Under the pieces are notes generated by a model. It was not told the DNA's origin. It saw nothing but the letters and a program-made list of their open reading frames with translations, and ran no database searches. From positions 2,521,501 to 2,585,500 of the forward strand of contig NZ_CP110009.1 in the NCBI RefSeq assembly GCF_025947305.1: 64,000 nucleotides of DNA. Direction: 5' to 3'. Below, one piece after another: positions 51,283 through 60,580 of the stretch. The DNA is from Flavobacterium sp. N3904. GTDB lineage: Bacteria > Bacteroidota > Bacteroidia > Flavobacteriales > Flavobacteriaceae. The stretch's first letter is position 1. Each line of letters begins with the position of its first letter. The translations under genes were made by a program, and so were the position numbers.

Positions 51283-54200
51283 TTATTTCTCCCATTTTTT
51301 TCTTTCAGTGATATAATAAATCAAAGGCACGACCAGTAATGTCAATACTGTAGAGACGATGGCTCCAAATACTAATGAAATTGCCAAACCTTGAAAGATT
51401 GGGTCAAACAAAATAATGGAAGCTCCAATAACTACAGCACCCGTGGTTAGCAAAATTGGTGTCGTACGTACCGCACCTGCCTCAATAATGGCTTGTTTCA
51501 AAGGCACACCTTCGTTCAGTCGGATTTCGATAAAATCGATAAGCAACACCGAGTTCCTTACCATCACCCCAGCCAATGCAATCATTCCGATGAAAGACGT
51601 TGCTGTGAAATACGCATTCAGCAACCAGTGACCAAACACAATTCCTATTAGCGAAAGCGGAATGGCCAACATCATCACCATAGGCGTTTTGAAGTTTTGG
51701 AACCAACCCACAATCAGCATATAAATAATCACGATAACCACCATAAATGCCACACCCAAATCACGGAATACTTCCAAGGTAATTTGCCATTCGCCATCCC
51801 ATTTTACGGTAAAATCACTTTCGTCCGTCGGTTGTTCCATATAGAGTTCGTTGACTTTGTATCCCTTTGGCAATTGCATTTTGGCCAGTTTTTCATTCAT
51901 TCCCAAAATGGCATATACGGGACTTTCTAATGCTCCAGCCATATCCGCGGTTACATAAACCACGCGTTTTTGGTCTTTTCGGTAAATGGTTTTTTGCAAT
52001 GTGTCCATTTCTACTTTTACCAAATCACTTACCGGAATCATATTTCCTTGACTTCCTTTGATTTTTAGGTTTTCAATGTCTTGTAAACTCGTTTTGTCTT
52101 TGTCGTCAAGCGAAAGAACGATGCCCACATTATCATTGGAATTTTCATCATACAAATTCGAAACCGGATATTCTTTCAATAAATACGTCAGATTGCCGAC
52201 CACTTGTTGAGGAGCAATACCATTCAACATCGCTTTTTCTTTGTCAATTTTCAGTTTGTATTCCGTTTGATTGTCTTCAACCATCCAGTCGACATCCACA
52301 ATATCGGTGGTTTTTTCAAGAATCGATTTTACTTGATGGGCCACTTTTATTTGGTCTTTATAATTAGGCCCATAAATCTCAGCCACCAAAGTCGATAAAA
52401 CAGGAGGTCCTGGCGGAACTTCGATAATTTTTACATTGGCTCCATATTTCTTGGCTATTTTCTGAATCTCAGGACGCATTTCTTTTGCAATAGCGTGACT
52501 TTGTAAATCACGGTCTTCCTTGTGCAATAAATTCACCTGTATGTCGGCCATATTGCTACCGCCGCGCAAATCATAGTGGCGCACCAAACCGTTGAACGTA
52601 ATCGGTGCCGAGGTCCCAATATAGTTTTGATAATTCACCACTTCGGGTTTTGTCGAAAGATACTGTGCAATTTCTTTTGTAACCGCAGCCGTGCGTTCCA
52701 AGGTTGTTCCTTCGGGCATATCAATAACCACTTGAAACTCATTTTTATTATCGAATGGTAACATTTTTACGACCACCGATTTGGTAAAAAACATCAATAC
52801 CGATCCAAATAGCAACACCACCGTTACTGCTACCAGAATGCGTCTTTTGGCACTGCTCTCCAAGAAAGGACGTTCCAGTTTGCTGTAGATTTTGTACACC
52901 CAACTGGTTTCTATTCCTTCGGATTCTTTGTGTTTTTGCTCTTCTTTTTCTTGTAATAAATGATAACCCAAATAAGGTGTAACTGTCAAGGCCACAAACA
53001 ATGACAATAACATCGCAATCGAAGCGCCAATTGGCATCGGACTCATATAAGGTCCCATCATTCCGGATACAAACGCCATAGGAAGTATTGCTGCAATTAC
53101 GGTAAACGTTGCCAAAATCGTTGGATTTCCTACCTCATTGATCGCGTAGATCGCCGCTTGTTTGAAAGGCAGTCGCTTCATTTTGAAATGGCGGTGCATA
53201 TTCTCAGCAATAATAATACTGTCATCGACCACAATTCCCACCACAAATACTAAGGCAAAAAGCGTGATTCTATTGAGCGTGTAACCTAATAAATAATAGG
53301 CAAACAACGTCAGCGCAAACGTCAGTGGTACGGAGAAGAAAACTACCAATCCACCGCGCCAGCCCATAGCCAACATTACCAAAAGCGTCACGGCAATAAT
53401 CGCAATTCCCAAGTGCAACAGCAATTCTCCCACTTTATCCGAAGCCGTTTCTCCATAGTTACGGGTTACTTCAACGTGTACATCGTTTGGAATTAAATTC
53501 TTTTTTAATTGTTCTACTTTGGTAATAATTTTTGCCGAAATTTTCATCGCATCCGCACCTTTTATTTTCCCAACGGAGATCGTCACGGCAGGATATTCTG
53601 ATTTGGCGGTTTTGAATTTTTCATTGGCTTTGCCATATCCAAATGACACATAACTTCTGGCTGTTGAGGGGCCATCTTGCACTTTGGCAACTTGTTTCAA
53701 ATACACCGGCAGGTTTTTATTGACACCGACCACGAGGTTTTCTAAATCTTCGGCATTCGATAAAAATTGTCCCGTGGTAACCAAGTATTCTTTGTCGTCA
53801 TTGACAAAACTACCCGATTGTGAACTGCCGTTATTGGCCTGAATCATTTGCATAACGCCCAAAGCATCCACGCCATTTTCGGCCATTTTATCTTTGTCCA
53901 AAATCACTTTCAGTTCGCGATTGTTTCCGCCAATTTCCTTGGTAATGGCTACATCTTTTACTTTCTCGATTTCCGAAGTCACTTCTTCGGCAAGCTGACG
54001 CAACTGAAAAGCATCTTGTTTCTCGCTCCAAAGCGTTAATCCCAGCATCGGCACATCATCAATCGAACGGGTTTTTACCATCGGTTTGTACACTCCTTGC
54101 GGGAACATATCTTCGTGTTTCGCCAACTCGTCATATAATTTTACATACGAACGCTCCACATCCTGCCCCACAAAAAACTGTACAATCAACATCGCTTGAC

Positions 54201-54474
54201 CGTTCATGGCCATACTGTGCACGTGTTCGACCCCTTTGATATTCGAGATTACTTTCTCCAAAGGCTTGATCACACGACTTTCTACTTCGGCGGGGTTAGC
54301 ACCAGGATAACCCACCATTACGTCGGCCATCGGAACATTTATTTGTGGTTCTTCCTCCCTTGGGATTAGAAACGAGCTGTACACTCCTATAATCATCAAC
54401 GCCACCATTAACAGTATCGTTAACTTCGAATTGATGAAAAAATGGGCTATTTTACCTGAAATTCCTTCTTGCAT
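51283..54474 (-). CDS. RND efflux pump inner-membrane permease
   Basis: The 1063-residue product has the RND layout: helix 1 (KLTILLMVALMIIGVYSSFLI), first large periplasmic loop with PREEEPQINVP and YPGANPAEVESRV, helices 2-6 with the proton-relay GIVVDDSIIIAENMHRH in helix 4, helix 7, second loop, and helices 8-12 ending with AGVMVRNSVLLIDFIEIR. It exports substrates with proton uptake. The subgroup is AcrB/HAE-like; a metal role is suggested only by the PII-like neighbour. The gap to the adaptor gene is 94 bp of low-complexity sequence. Confidence 0.94.
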   Translation of the reverse strand: MQEGISGKIAHFFINSKLTILLMVALMIIGVYSSFLIPREEEPQINVPMADVMVGYPGANPAEVESRVIKPLEKVISNIKGVEHVHSMAMNGQAMLIVQFFVGQDVERSYVKLYDELAKHEDMFPQGVYKPMVKTRSIDDVPMLGLTLWSEKQDAFQLRQLAEEVTSEIEKVKDVAITKEIGGNNRELKVILDKDKMAENGVDALGVMQMIQANNGSSQSGSFVNDDKEYLVTTGQFLSNAEDLENLVVGVNKNLPVYLKQVAKVQDGPSTARSYVSFGYGKANEKFKTAKSEYPAVTISVGKIKGADAMKISAKIITKVEQLKKNLIPNDVHVEVTRNYGETASDKVGELLLHLGIAIIAVTLLVMLAMGWRGGLVVFFSVPLTFALTLFAYYLLGYTLNRITLFALVFVVGIVVDDSIIIAENMHRHFKMKRLPFKQAAIYAINEVGNPTILATFTVIAAILPMAFVSGMMGPYMSPMPIGASIAMLLSLFVALTVTPYLGYHLLQEKEEQKHKESEGIETSWVYKIYSKLERPFLESSAKRRILVAVTVVLLFGSVLMFFTKSVVVKMLPFDNKNEFQVVIDMPEGTTLERTAAVTKEIAQYLSTKPEVVNYQNYIGTSAPITFNGLVRHYDLRGGSNMADIQVNLLHKEDRDLQSHAIAKEMRPEIQKIAKKYGANVKIIEVPPGPPVLSTLVAEIYGPNYKDQIKVAHQVKSILEKTTDIVDVDWMVEDNQTEYKLKIDKEKAMLNGIAPQQVVGNLTYLLKEYPVSNLYDENSNDNVGIVLSLDDKDKTSLQDIENLKIKGSQGNMIPVSDLVKVEMDTLQKTIYRKDQKRVVYVTADMAGALESPVYAILGMNEKLAKMQLPKGYKVNELYMEQPTDESDFTVKWDGEWQITLEVFRDLGVAFMVVIVIIYMLIVGWFQNFKTPMVMMLAIPLSLIGIVFGHWLLNAYFTATSFIGMIALAGVMVRNSVLLIDFIEIRLNEGVPLKQAIIEAGAVRTTPILLTTGAVVIGASIILFDPIFQGLAISLVFGAIVSTVLTLLVVPLIYYITERKKWEK

Positions 54475-54568
54475 AATATTTTTTGTTTAAAAAGTTTAAC
54501 GTTTCAAGTTTAAAGTTCTTAGACTTATACCTAAAATCTGTTTTTAAAATCTGCAACCTGCTATCTGA

Positions 54569-55687
54569 CTATTGAACACTAACCAAAGCTCCGTTATACA
54601 ATTTACCATCAGCCGAAACAATATATTGCTCATTTGCCGATAAACCAGACAAAACTTCTACTTGATTGCCAAAGTTTTTACCAATACGCAACCATCTTAA
54701 TATGGCTATATTTCCAGTTCCAATAGTATAAATTCCAGTTAACTGTCCTTGTTGTACCAAAGCACTTTCGGGAACCAAAACTTTTTCGCTTGTATTTGTT
54801 TGCTTCGCCTGTTCGCTATCGCTCGGGTGTATGGTATTGGCAACAGGAAACTGAACGTTTACGAACATTCCGGATAAAACTGAAGAATCGGTTTTGTCCA
54901 AATTGATTTTTACCAAATACTGACCACCTGTATTTTTTGCTGACAGACTTACTTCGCTTACTTTTCCGTTTAGAATTGCATTAGATGATTTTACCAAAAC
55001 TTTTACCGGCATTCCTTTTTTGATGGCAGTAATGTCATTTTCTGAAACCATAGCCGTTACTTGTAATCTCGATGCACCTTCTATACTTACTAACGGCATT
55101 CCCGGATTGGCCATATCGCCTTCTTTTAAAAAAGTATTGGTTACAACACCCGCAAACGGAGCTGTGATATTCGAGTAGGAGAATTGTGCTATTACTTCGT
55201 TTCGCATTTGTTTGGCGCCTTCCAGACCTGCTTTTGCCATTTCATAACGAGCTGTCATATCATCCAATTCTTTTTGGGAAGCGCTTTGTTGTTTGAATAA
55301 ATTCACAAAACGGTCGTAATCTTTTTTGGCATTGTTGTAGCCTGCTGTTGCTTGCAAAATACTAGCATCCACTTGCGCTTTTTTGGCTTGCAAATCGGTG
55401 TTGTTGATGCTGACTAATAATTGTCCCGCACCGACTTTTTGTCCCACTTGAACGTGAAGTTTGGTTACATAACCCATCATTCGCGTGCTTAAATTGGCGG
55501 AGTTTTCGGCTTCAATTTTTCCACTGGCCGTTACAAATTGCCCGTTGTTGTTTTCAGACACACCACTTACTTTTACCGTGATAGCAGGTTCTTTGCTAAG
55601 AGATACTTTCTTTTCTCCATGACAAGAGGAAAGCAGTAAAACGAATAGAGATGTGATTATAGCTGATTTAAATAAGTAGTTCTTCAT
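54569..55687 (-). CDS. RND efflux periplasmic adaptor lipoprotein
   Basis: The product (372 residues) begins MKNYLFKSAIITSLFVLLLSSC, a lipoprotein signal with Cys22. It has the split lipoyl domain (TRMMGYVTKLHVQVGQKVGAGQLLVSI and SNITAPFAGVVTNTFLKEGDMA), a helical hairpin between them, a beta-barrel, and a membrane-proximal domain. The ORF opens at 55741, but the ATG at 55687 gives the lipoprotein signal. It links the pump to the TolC channel encoded upstream. Confidence 0.93.
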   Translation of the reverse strand: MKNYLFKSAIITSLFVLLLSSCHGEKKVSLSKEPAITVKVSGVSENNNGQFVTASGKIEAENSANLSTRMMGYVTKLHVQVGQKVGAGQLLVSINNTDLQAKKAQVDASILQATAGYNNAKKDYDRFVNLFKQQSASQKELDDMTARYEMAKAGLEGAKQMRNEVIAQFSYSNITAPFAGVVTNTFLKEGDMANPGMPLVSIEGASRLQVTAMVSENDITAIKKGMPVKVLVKSSNAILNGKVSEVSLSAKNTGGQYLVKINLDKTDSSVLSGMFVNVQFPVANTIHPSDSEQAKQTNTSEKVLVPESALVQQGQLTGIYTIGTGNIAILRWLRIGKNFGNQVEVLSGLSANEQYIVSADGKLYNGALVSVQ

Positions 55688-55755
55688 TGTATATTTTTTA
55701 TAATTGATGTTAATATTGAAATTTATTTTTGCTATTGCCATTGAAATTGAACTGT

Positions 55756-57066
55756 TTATTTTGTCAAAAACTGCAAGTATTCCTGTGTGTAATTGTATTC
55801 AAAAACAGCTTGTAAATATTCCAGTTCTTTTTGGTACATCTGTGTTTCTGTGAGCAATAAGTCTGTTGTTTTTTCTAGCCCTTGCGTGAAACGATTGCTT
55901 CTTATTCTATACGCTTCTTTGGATTGTTCCAAAGCCAGTTTCTCTAAATTCACTTTGTTTTCGGCATCTCTAAGTTGTCTGTTGGCTTTGCTCAATTCCA
56001 TTTGGCTTTGCGCTTTATATTGTTGGGTTTCTATTTCCGATTTTTGAAAATCAGCTTTGGCTTTTTCCATTTTACCAATCGATTTATAACCGTCAAAAGC
56101 ATTCCAAGACAACTGCGCACCCACTACATAGCCATTTGAATTAGATCCGAAAAGTTGCTGCGCATACATTTCGTAACTTCCAAAAGCGTTCAATCTGGGC
56201 AAGAAATTCATTTTACTCGATTGTAACATTTTGCCATAGGATTCGGTTGTTTTGTTCATCGCCTGAATGTCTTTTCGATTATCCGATAATGAAGTGTTGA
56301 AAGCATCGATTATGATAACATTGTCCAATTCTTCAATAGGTTTATACACTTTATTCGCAGTGCCTTCATCTAATAGAAAAGCCAAATAATCCGAAGCGTT
56401 TTGAATGTTACTTTTGGCATATTGCAATTGATTTTGAACTTCATTGACGCGCACTTGCATTGATAGCAAATCGGTTTTTTGCAAAATTCCCTGATTGAAA
56501 TAATTCTGAATCAATTTCAAATTGGCTTCCGCCGTGGCATTTGCTTTTTCAATCACTTTTACGGCTTTGTAACTCATTTGCAATTGCATAAAAGCTTTGT
56601 TGATCTCCAGTTCCAAGTATTCTTTGGTTCTTTCGGTTTGCAATTGATACGCATCCATTTTGGATTTGGCTGCTTGTCGTCCATACAATCCGTCAACATT
56701 GATAAGCGGTTGCAAAACATCAATTCTGGTCGCAAAATTTTTGGTTTGTGAAGGATTGTTCAGTTTTGCAGGATCAAAGTCGGATGGCGTTAAAATCCCC
56801 TGATTCAATTTAGAACCAAAAGCCATCAACGGATTTGTCGTTGCCATAGAAGTGTGCGAAGCAGAGATGTTTGGCAAGAACAACGAATTCGATTGGCGAT
56901 AATCAGCCTGAGCCGATTTGAAATCTTGATTCGCCATTTTTATTTGCAGGTTCTTATCAGACGCTTTTGCCCAAATGTCCTTTTTAGAAATAGCTATTGT
57001 ATCTTGACTATATCCAAAATGGGTAATTGAAATAATGCCCAGTAGTATAAAATTGATTTTTCTCAT
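55756..57066 (-). CDS. TolC family outer membrane protein of the RND operon
   Basis: The 436-residue product has a signal peptide (MRKINFILLGIISITHFGYSQ) and two TolC-type helical-hairpin repeats with LFLPNISASHTSMATTNP and a matching KMNFLPRLNAFGSYEMYAQ in the second half. It is the first gene of the operon and lies 68 bp before the adaptor. The -7 box TATATTTG and a 23-bp palindrome lie 25-75 bp upstream. Confidence 0.93.
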   Translation of the reverse strand: MRKINFILLGIISITHFGYSQDTIAISKKDIWAKASDKNLQIKMANQDFKSAQADYRQSNSLFLPNISASHTSMATTNPLMAFGSKLNQGILTPSDFDPAKLNNPSQTKNFATRIDVLQPLINVDGLYGRQAAKSKMDAYQLQTERTKEYLELEINKAFMQLQMSYKAVKVIEKANATAEANLKLIQNYFNQGILQKTDLLSMQVRVNEVQNQLQYAKSNIQNASDYLAFLLDEGTANKVYKPIEELDNVIIIDAFNTSLSDNRKDIQAMNKTTESYGKMLQSSKMNFLPRLNAFGSYEMYAQQLFGSNSNGYVVGAQLSWNAFDGYKSIGKMEKAKADFQKSEIETQQYKAQSQMELSKANRQLRDAENKVNLEKLALEQSKEAYRIRSNRFTQGLEKTTDLLLTETQMYQKELEYLQAVFEYNYTQEYLQFLTK

Positions 57067-57089
57067 AATTGGTTTTATTTATTATGAGG

Positions 57090-57097
57090 CAAATATA
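57090..57097 (-). promoter_or_regulatory. -7 box of the RND operon
   Basis: TATATTTG on the minus strand, exact; predicted leader about 20 nt. The nearest TTG upstream is 26 nt away and lies within the palindrome. Confidence 0.55.
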
Positions 57098-57119
57098 TAA
57101 TGAGGAAAAAGCGTGGTCA

Positions 57120-57142
57120 GTAACAATTGTCACAATGGTTAC
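57120..57142. promoter_or_regulatory. 23-bp palindromic operator candidate of the RND operon
   Basis: GTAACAATTGT and ACAATGGTTAC flank one central base and pair at 10 of 11 positions. It sits over the expected -33 region. It is unlike the MarR and TetR palindromes of this window. Confidence 0.6.
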
Positions 57143-57225
57143 TCAAAATAAAAAAAAGTTCAAAATTATTTTCGAAATGCTAATTGTTAAAGAAAATTAC
57201 AGTCGAGAATAAATGAGTATTAAAA

Positions 57226-58128
57226 TTAATATAGGTTGAAAGTAATGCCACCTGATATGAAATTATGAACAGTTTGAGTCCTGTCTCGATTTAAATTTCC
57301 GTTTTGATTGTAAGTATATCGTATAAAAACTGGAATGGTATAGTTTTTAATGAACTTTAAGTTTCTTGAAACATTCAAACCCACATTGATGAATGCAAAT
57401 CCTGTTTTACCGGTTTTATCAAATCCGTAATAGCCGGAATTATTGATAACAGCCGCTCCAACAAAAGGTCTGAGGTTTATTCTTGTCTTAAAATTAGTGT
57501 ACGTATAGCCAATTTCAGAATAAGAGGAATAGGCTCTTTCCTTACTAATTACTTCCCCTGAACTGTTCTTTTCAACATCTTTGAAATCATCACCATAAAT
57601 TATGGTGTTCCATTGAAAATCAAATGGATACTTTTTATTGGTGGAATCATATAAAAACGACACTTCAACAGATTGAGCCGAGTAAATTGAATAATCAAAA
57701 TAGGGAGTTCTATAACCACCATAGACTTGGCTATTCTTTAGGGTCGCGGGGTTATAATAATCACTCAATACCACACTTATTTGCGGAGTTACCTGATAGG
57801 AAACGGACCAATCGTATTCATTATATGCGGTTGCACTACTCGATAAATTGGTACTTATCCAAACACCAAAACTCCATTTGTCATTTAATTGATATGAAAT
57901 ATTGGGCTGAAAAGAAATTTTGTCGGAGTTTAATAATATTCCTCTGGACAAATTAGGATAAACAATGCTCAATGAGGCAGTTAATTTTTTTTCTGGCTTT
58001 ACAACTATTTCGGGTGCTGTGAGTAATTTTTTTGATTGCAATGCTACTTTTTCCACTTGGCCAAAAAGGGTCATGCTAGAAAAAAAAAGAACTAGAAATA
58101 CTATTATATTTAGAGGATTATTTTTTAT
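57226..58128 (-). CDS. Outer-membrane beta-barrel-like protein with start codon problem
   Basis: I do not recognise the family closely. The product has repeated amphipathic strands with aromatic ends (for example KWSFGVWISTNLS, YSEIGYTYTNFKTRINLRP, IPVFIRYTY) and ends in FNLY, typical of outer-membrane barrels. The only ATG (58074) would begin MTLFGQ, just inside a signal peptide. The same frame extends upstream as KNNPLNIIVFLVLFFSS, the missing hydrophobic core, with an ATA at 58128 where ATG would be expected and a stop a few codons further. Either ATA or ATT is used, or the start is mutated. A -7 box TAAATTTG lies at 58218-58225. Confidence 0.6.
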   Translation of the reverse strand: MKNNPLNIIVFLVLFFSSMTLFGQVEKVALQSKKLLTAPEIVVKPEKKLTASLSIVYPNLSRGILLNSDKISFQPNISYQLNDKWSFGVWISTNLSSSATAYNEYDWSVSYQVTPQISVVLSDYYNPATLKNSQVYGGYRTPYFDYSIYSAQSVEVSFLYDSTNKKYPFDFQWNTIIYGDDFKDVEKNSSGEVISKERAYSSYSEIGYTYTNFKTRINLRPFVGAAVINNSGYYGFDKTGKTGFAFINVGLNVSRNLKFIKNYTIPVFIRYTYNQNGNLNRDRTQTVHNFISGGITFNLY

Positions 58129-58217
58129 TGGAATTAAATTTTGAGGTTTTAATTATTAAAAAATCAGTAATTGATTGAATCAGTTCTGAATATAAAATCA
58201 CTTGTTTATTTTGCTTG

Positions 58218-58225
58218 CAAATTTA
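58218..58225 (-). promoter_or_regulatory. Candidate -7 box upstream of the beta-barrel gene
   Basis: TAAATTTG on the minus strand; the leader to the ATA at 58128 would be about 86 nt. No -33 TTTG. Confidence 0.35.
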
Positions 58226-58364
58226 TAAACTTTATTCATTTTTAAAACTGTTTTTCTTATAGTTGTGTTGTTTATAACTTATTTTTCTAAAATCATGATT
58301 GTTTTTTAAAAGACTATATTATATTTATAAAAAAATAGTAACTAATTTTTCTAATTTTTTATTA

Positions 58365-60401
58365 ATGAAAAAGAATGGAGAGGCATTATCTTATGAAGAA
58401 TTACTTCAAAAAGTAGCTGAACAACAATTGCAAATTACCATTTTGGAGGACGAAAAGAATGCAATTACAAATTTTGAATATTTTGTAAAAGAGTCTCCTG
58501 ATTTAGTTTGCATAGCTGATACTGATTCCTATTATAAAGTTGTAAACGATGGTTTTGTCAAAGTGCTGGGTTATTCTAAAGAAGAATTGTTATCCAGACC
58601 TTTTACGGATTTTATTCATCCAGATGATTTAGAAAAAACCTTTGCAGAAGTTAAGCTTTTGACAAAAAATTCTCCCACTATTGATTTTGAAAATAGATAT
58701 GTAAAAAAAAATGGCCAACTGGTCTTTTTGCAGTGGAGAGCCAATTTGAATACTTCTAACAATTTAATATATGCAATAGCAAGAGATATTACTGAGATTA
58801 GAAGGACACAGGAAAAACTTTTATCCAGTGAAAAATCGCTGAATGAAGCCCAAAAAATTGCCAAAATTGGAAGTTGGGATTTTAATTTAATGACACAAGA
58901 GTTAAACTGGTCAAATGAATTGTATGAAATATTTGAGATCGAGAATAAACCCAATGACCCCAAACTATATGCTAAATATTTATCTTGTTTTTCACCAGAG
59001 GATGGGGAAGAATTAAATAAAAAAATCGCTAATACAATTGCAAATAAAGTTCCTTACGAAATGGAACATCGAATATTTTTAACAGACAATAAAATAAAAT
59101 GGGTTTTTTGTACAGGGGTTCCAATACTGGATAAAAAAAATAATGTTGTAGCCTTAAAAGGTGTTGTTCAAAACATTACGCAAAAAAAGCTTATTGATGA
59201 CACCATTAAGGCAAAAGAAAAAGCTGAGGCTGCTAATAAAGCCAAATCAGATTTTCTTGCCAATATGAGCCATGAAATACGAACTCCCCTCAATGGGATT
59301 GTTGGTTTTACCGATTTGTTATTGAAGACCACTTTTGACAAAGATCAGTTGGAATATCTCAATACAGTAAATGAATCGGCGAGCACATTGATGGATATTA
59401 TCAACAATATTCTTGATTTTTCTAAAATTGAAGCTGGTAAGTTGGAATTAATTTATGAAGAAATTGATGTAGTAGAACTGACTAACCAAATTATAAATTT
59501 ATTCAAATATGAGGCCAATCACAAAAAAATAGATTTAATACTTCATATTGAAAAGAATGTACCGCAATATATATTAGGAGATTCCTTTCGACTAAAACAA
59601 ATATTGGTTAATTTATTGAGCAATGCCATGAAATTTACCTTTTCTGGGCACATAAAATTGAATGTGAGTCAAGAGGAAGAAAGCGAATTGATTTCTAAAA
59701 TTAAATTTTCAGTAATTGACACTGGGATTGGAATCAAAGTTCAAAATCAAAATAAGATTTTTCAATCTTTTGTGCAAGCAGATAATACAACTACAAGGCG
59801 ATACGGAGGTACTGGTTTGGGATTAGCAATCTCTAGCAAGCTTTTGGCCTTGAAAAAAAGTGAACTGAAATTATACAGTTCTTATGGAGTTGGGAGTGAA
59901 TTCTTTTTTACAATAAGCTTTGAAAAAATAAGCAAAAAACAAAATAGAAAAATGGATGAAAAAAAAATAAAAATAGAAAAACCTGCAAAAACTGATAATA
60001 CACTCGCCAACTATAGGATAATGATTGTCGAAGACAATAAAATTAATATGCTTTTGGTAAAAACATTAGTCAATAAAATAATAAGTAATTGCACGATAGT
60101 TGAGGTTTCAAATGGTTTTGACGCTGTACTTTTAGTGCAAAAAGAAATGCCGGATTTAGTTTTAATGGACATTCAAATGCCTATTCAAAATGGATACGAC
60201 GCTACTTTAGAAATTAGAAAACTAGAAAAATTCAAGGATTTACCCATCATTGCATTAACTGCAGGAGTATTGAATGGTGAAAAAGAAAAATGTATGGAGC
60301 ACGGAATGTCTGATTATATTACAAAGCCCATTGTTCTGTCAGAGTTAGAAAAAGTATTGTTTAAATGGCTAAAAAAGAATAGAAAAATATTTACCCTTTA
60401 A
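58365..60401 (+). CDS. PAS hybrid sensor histidine kinase/response regulator, copy 1
   Basis: The 678-residue product (start MKKNGEALSYEELLQ; a TTG-opened frame at 58299 adds an unconvincing stretch) has two PAS domains (about 30-150 and 155-280), the phosphoacceptor H303 in FLANMSHEIRTPLNG, a HATPase domain with LLSNAMKFT and GGTGLGLAIS, and a receiver with D602 in LMDIQMPIQNGYDA. It has no signal peptide or membrane helix, so it senses inside the cell. It has no DNA-binding output, so phosphate must pass to another protein. It is a near neighbour and paralogue of the following gene. Confidence 0.94.
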   Translation: MKKNGEALSYEELLQKVAEQQLQITILEDEKNAITNFEYFVKESPDLVCIADTDSYYKVVNDGFVKVLGYSKEELLSRPFTDFIHPDDLEKTFAEVKLLTKNSPTIDFENRYVKKNGQLVFLQWRANLNTSNNLIYAIARDITEIRRTQEKLLSSEKSLNEAQKIAKIGSWDFNLMTQELNWSNELYEIFEIENKPNDPKLYAKYLSCFSPEDGEELNKKIANTIANKVPYEMEHRIFLTDNKIKWVFCTGVPILDKKNNVVALKGVVQNITQKKLIDDTIKAKEKAEAANKAKSDFLANMSHEIRTPLNGIVGFTDLLLKTTFDKDQLEYLNTVNESASTLMDIINNILDFSKIEAGKLELIYEEIDVVELTNQIINLFKYEANHKKIDLILHIEKNVPQYILGDSFRLKQILVNLLSNAMKFTFSGHIKLNVSQEEESELISKIKFSVIDTGIGIKVQNQNKIFQSFVQADNTTTRRYGGTGLGLAISSKLLALKKSELKLYSSYGVGSEFFFTISFEKISKKQNRKMDEKKIKIEKPAKTDNTLANYRIMIVEDNKINMLLVKTLVNKIISNCTIVEVSNGFDAVLLVQKEMPDLVLMDIQMPIQNGYDATLEIRKLEKFKDLPIIALTAGVLNGEKEKCMEHGMSDYITKPIVLSELEKVLFKWLKKNRKIFTL

Positions 60402-60580
60402 AAGCGCTTTTTGACGGTAAAAAAGTCTTTCTTTATAATTTTGAAAGATTTTTTTTGTTTTTAATTTAAAGCTATTTGTGATTCTAATTATTTAGTTATG
60501 AATGTGATATAAATTTCATATCTTTAATTGTTGTTTTTTATTATTTGGTTTTATCTATTAATTCAACTTTGTTTTAAGAT

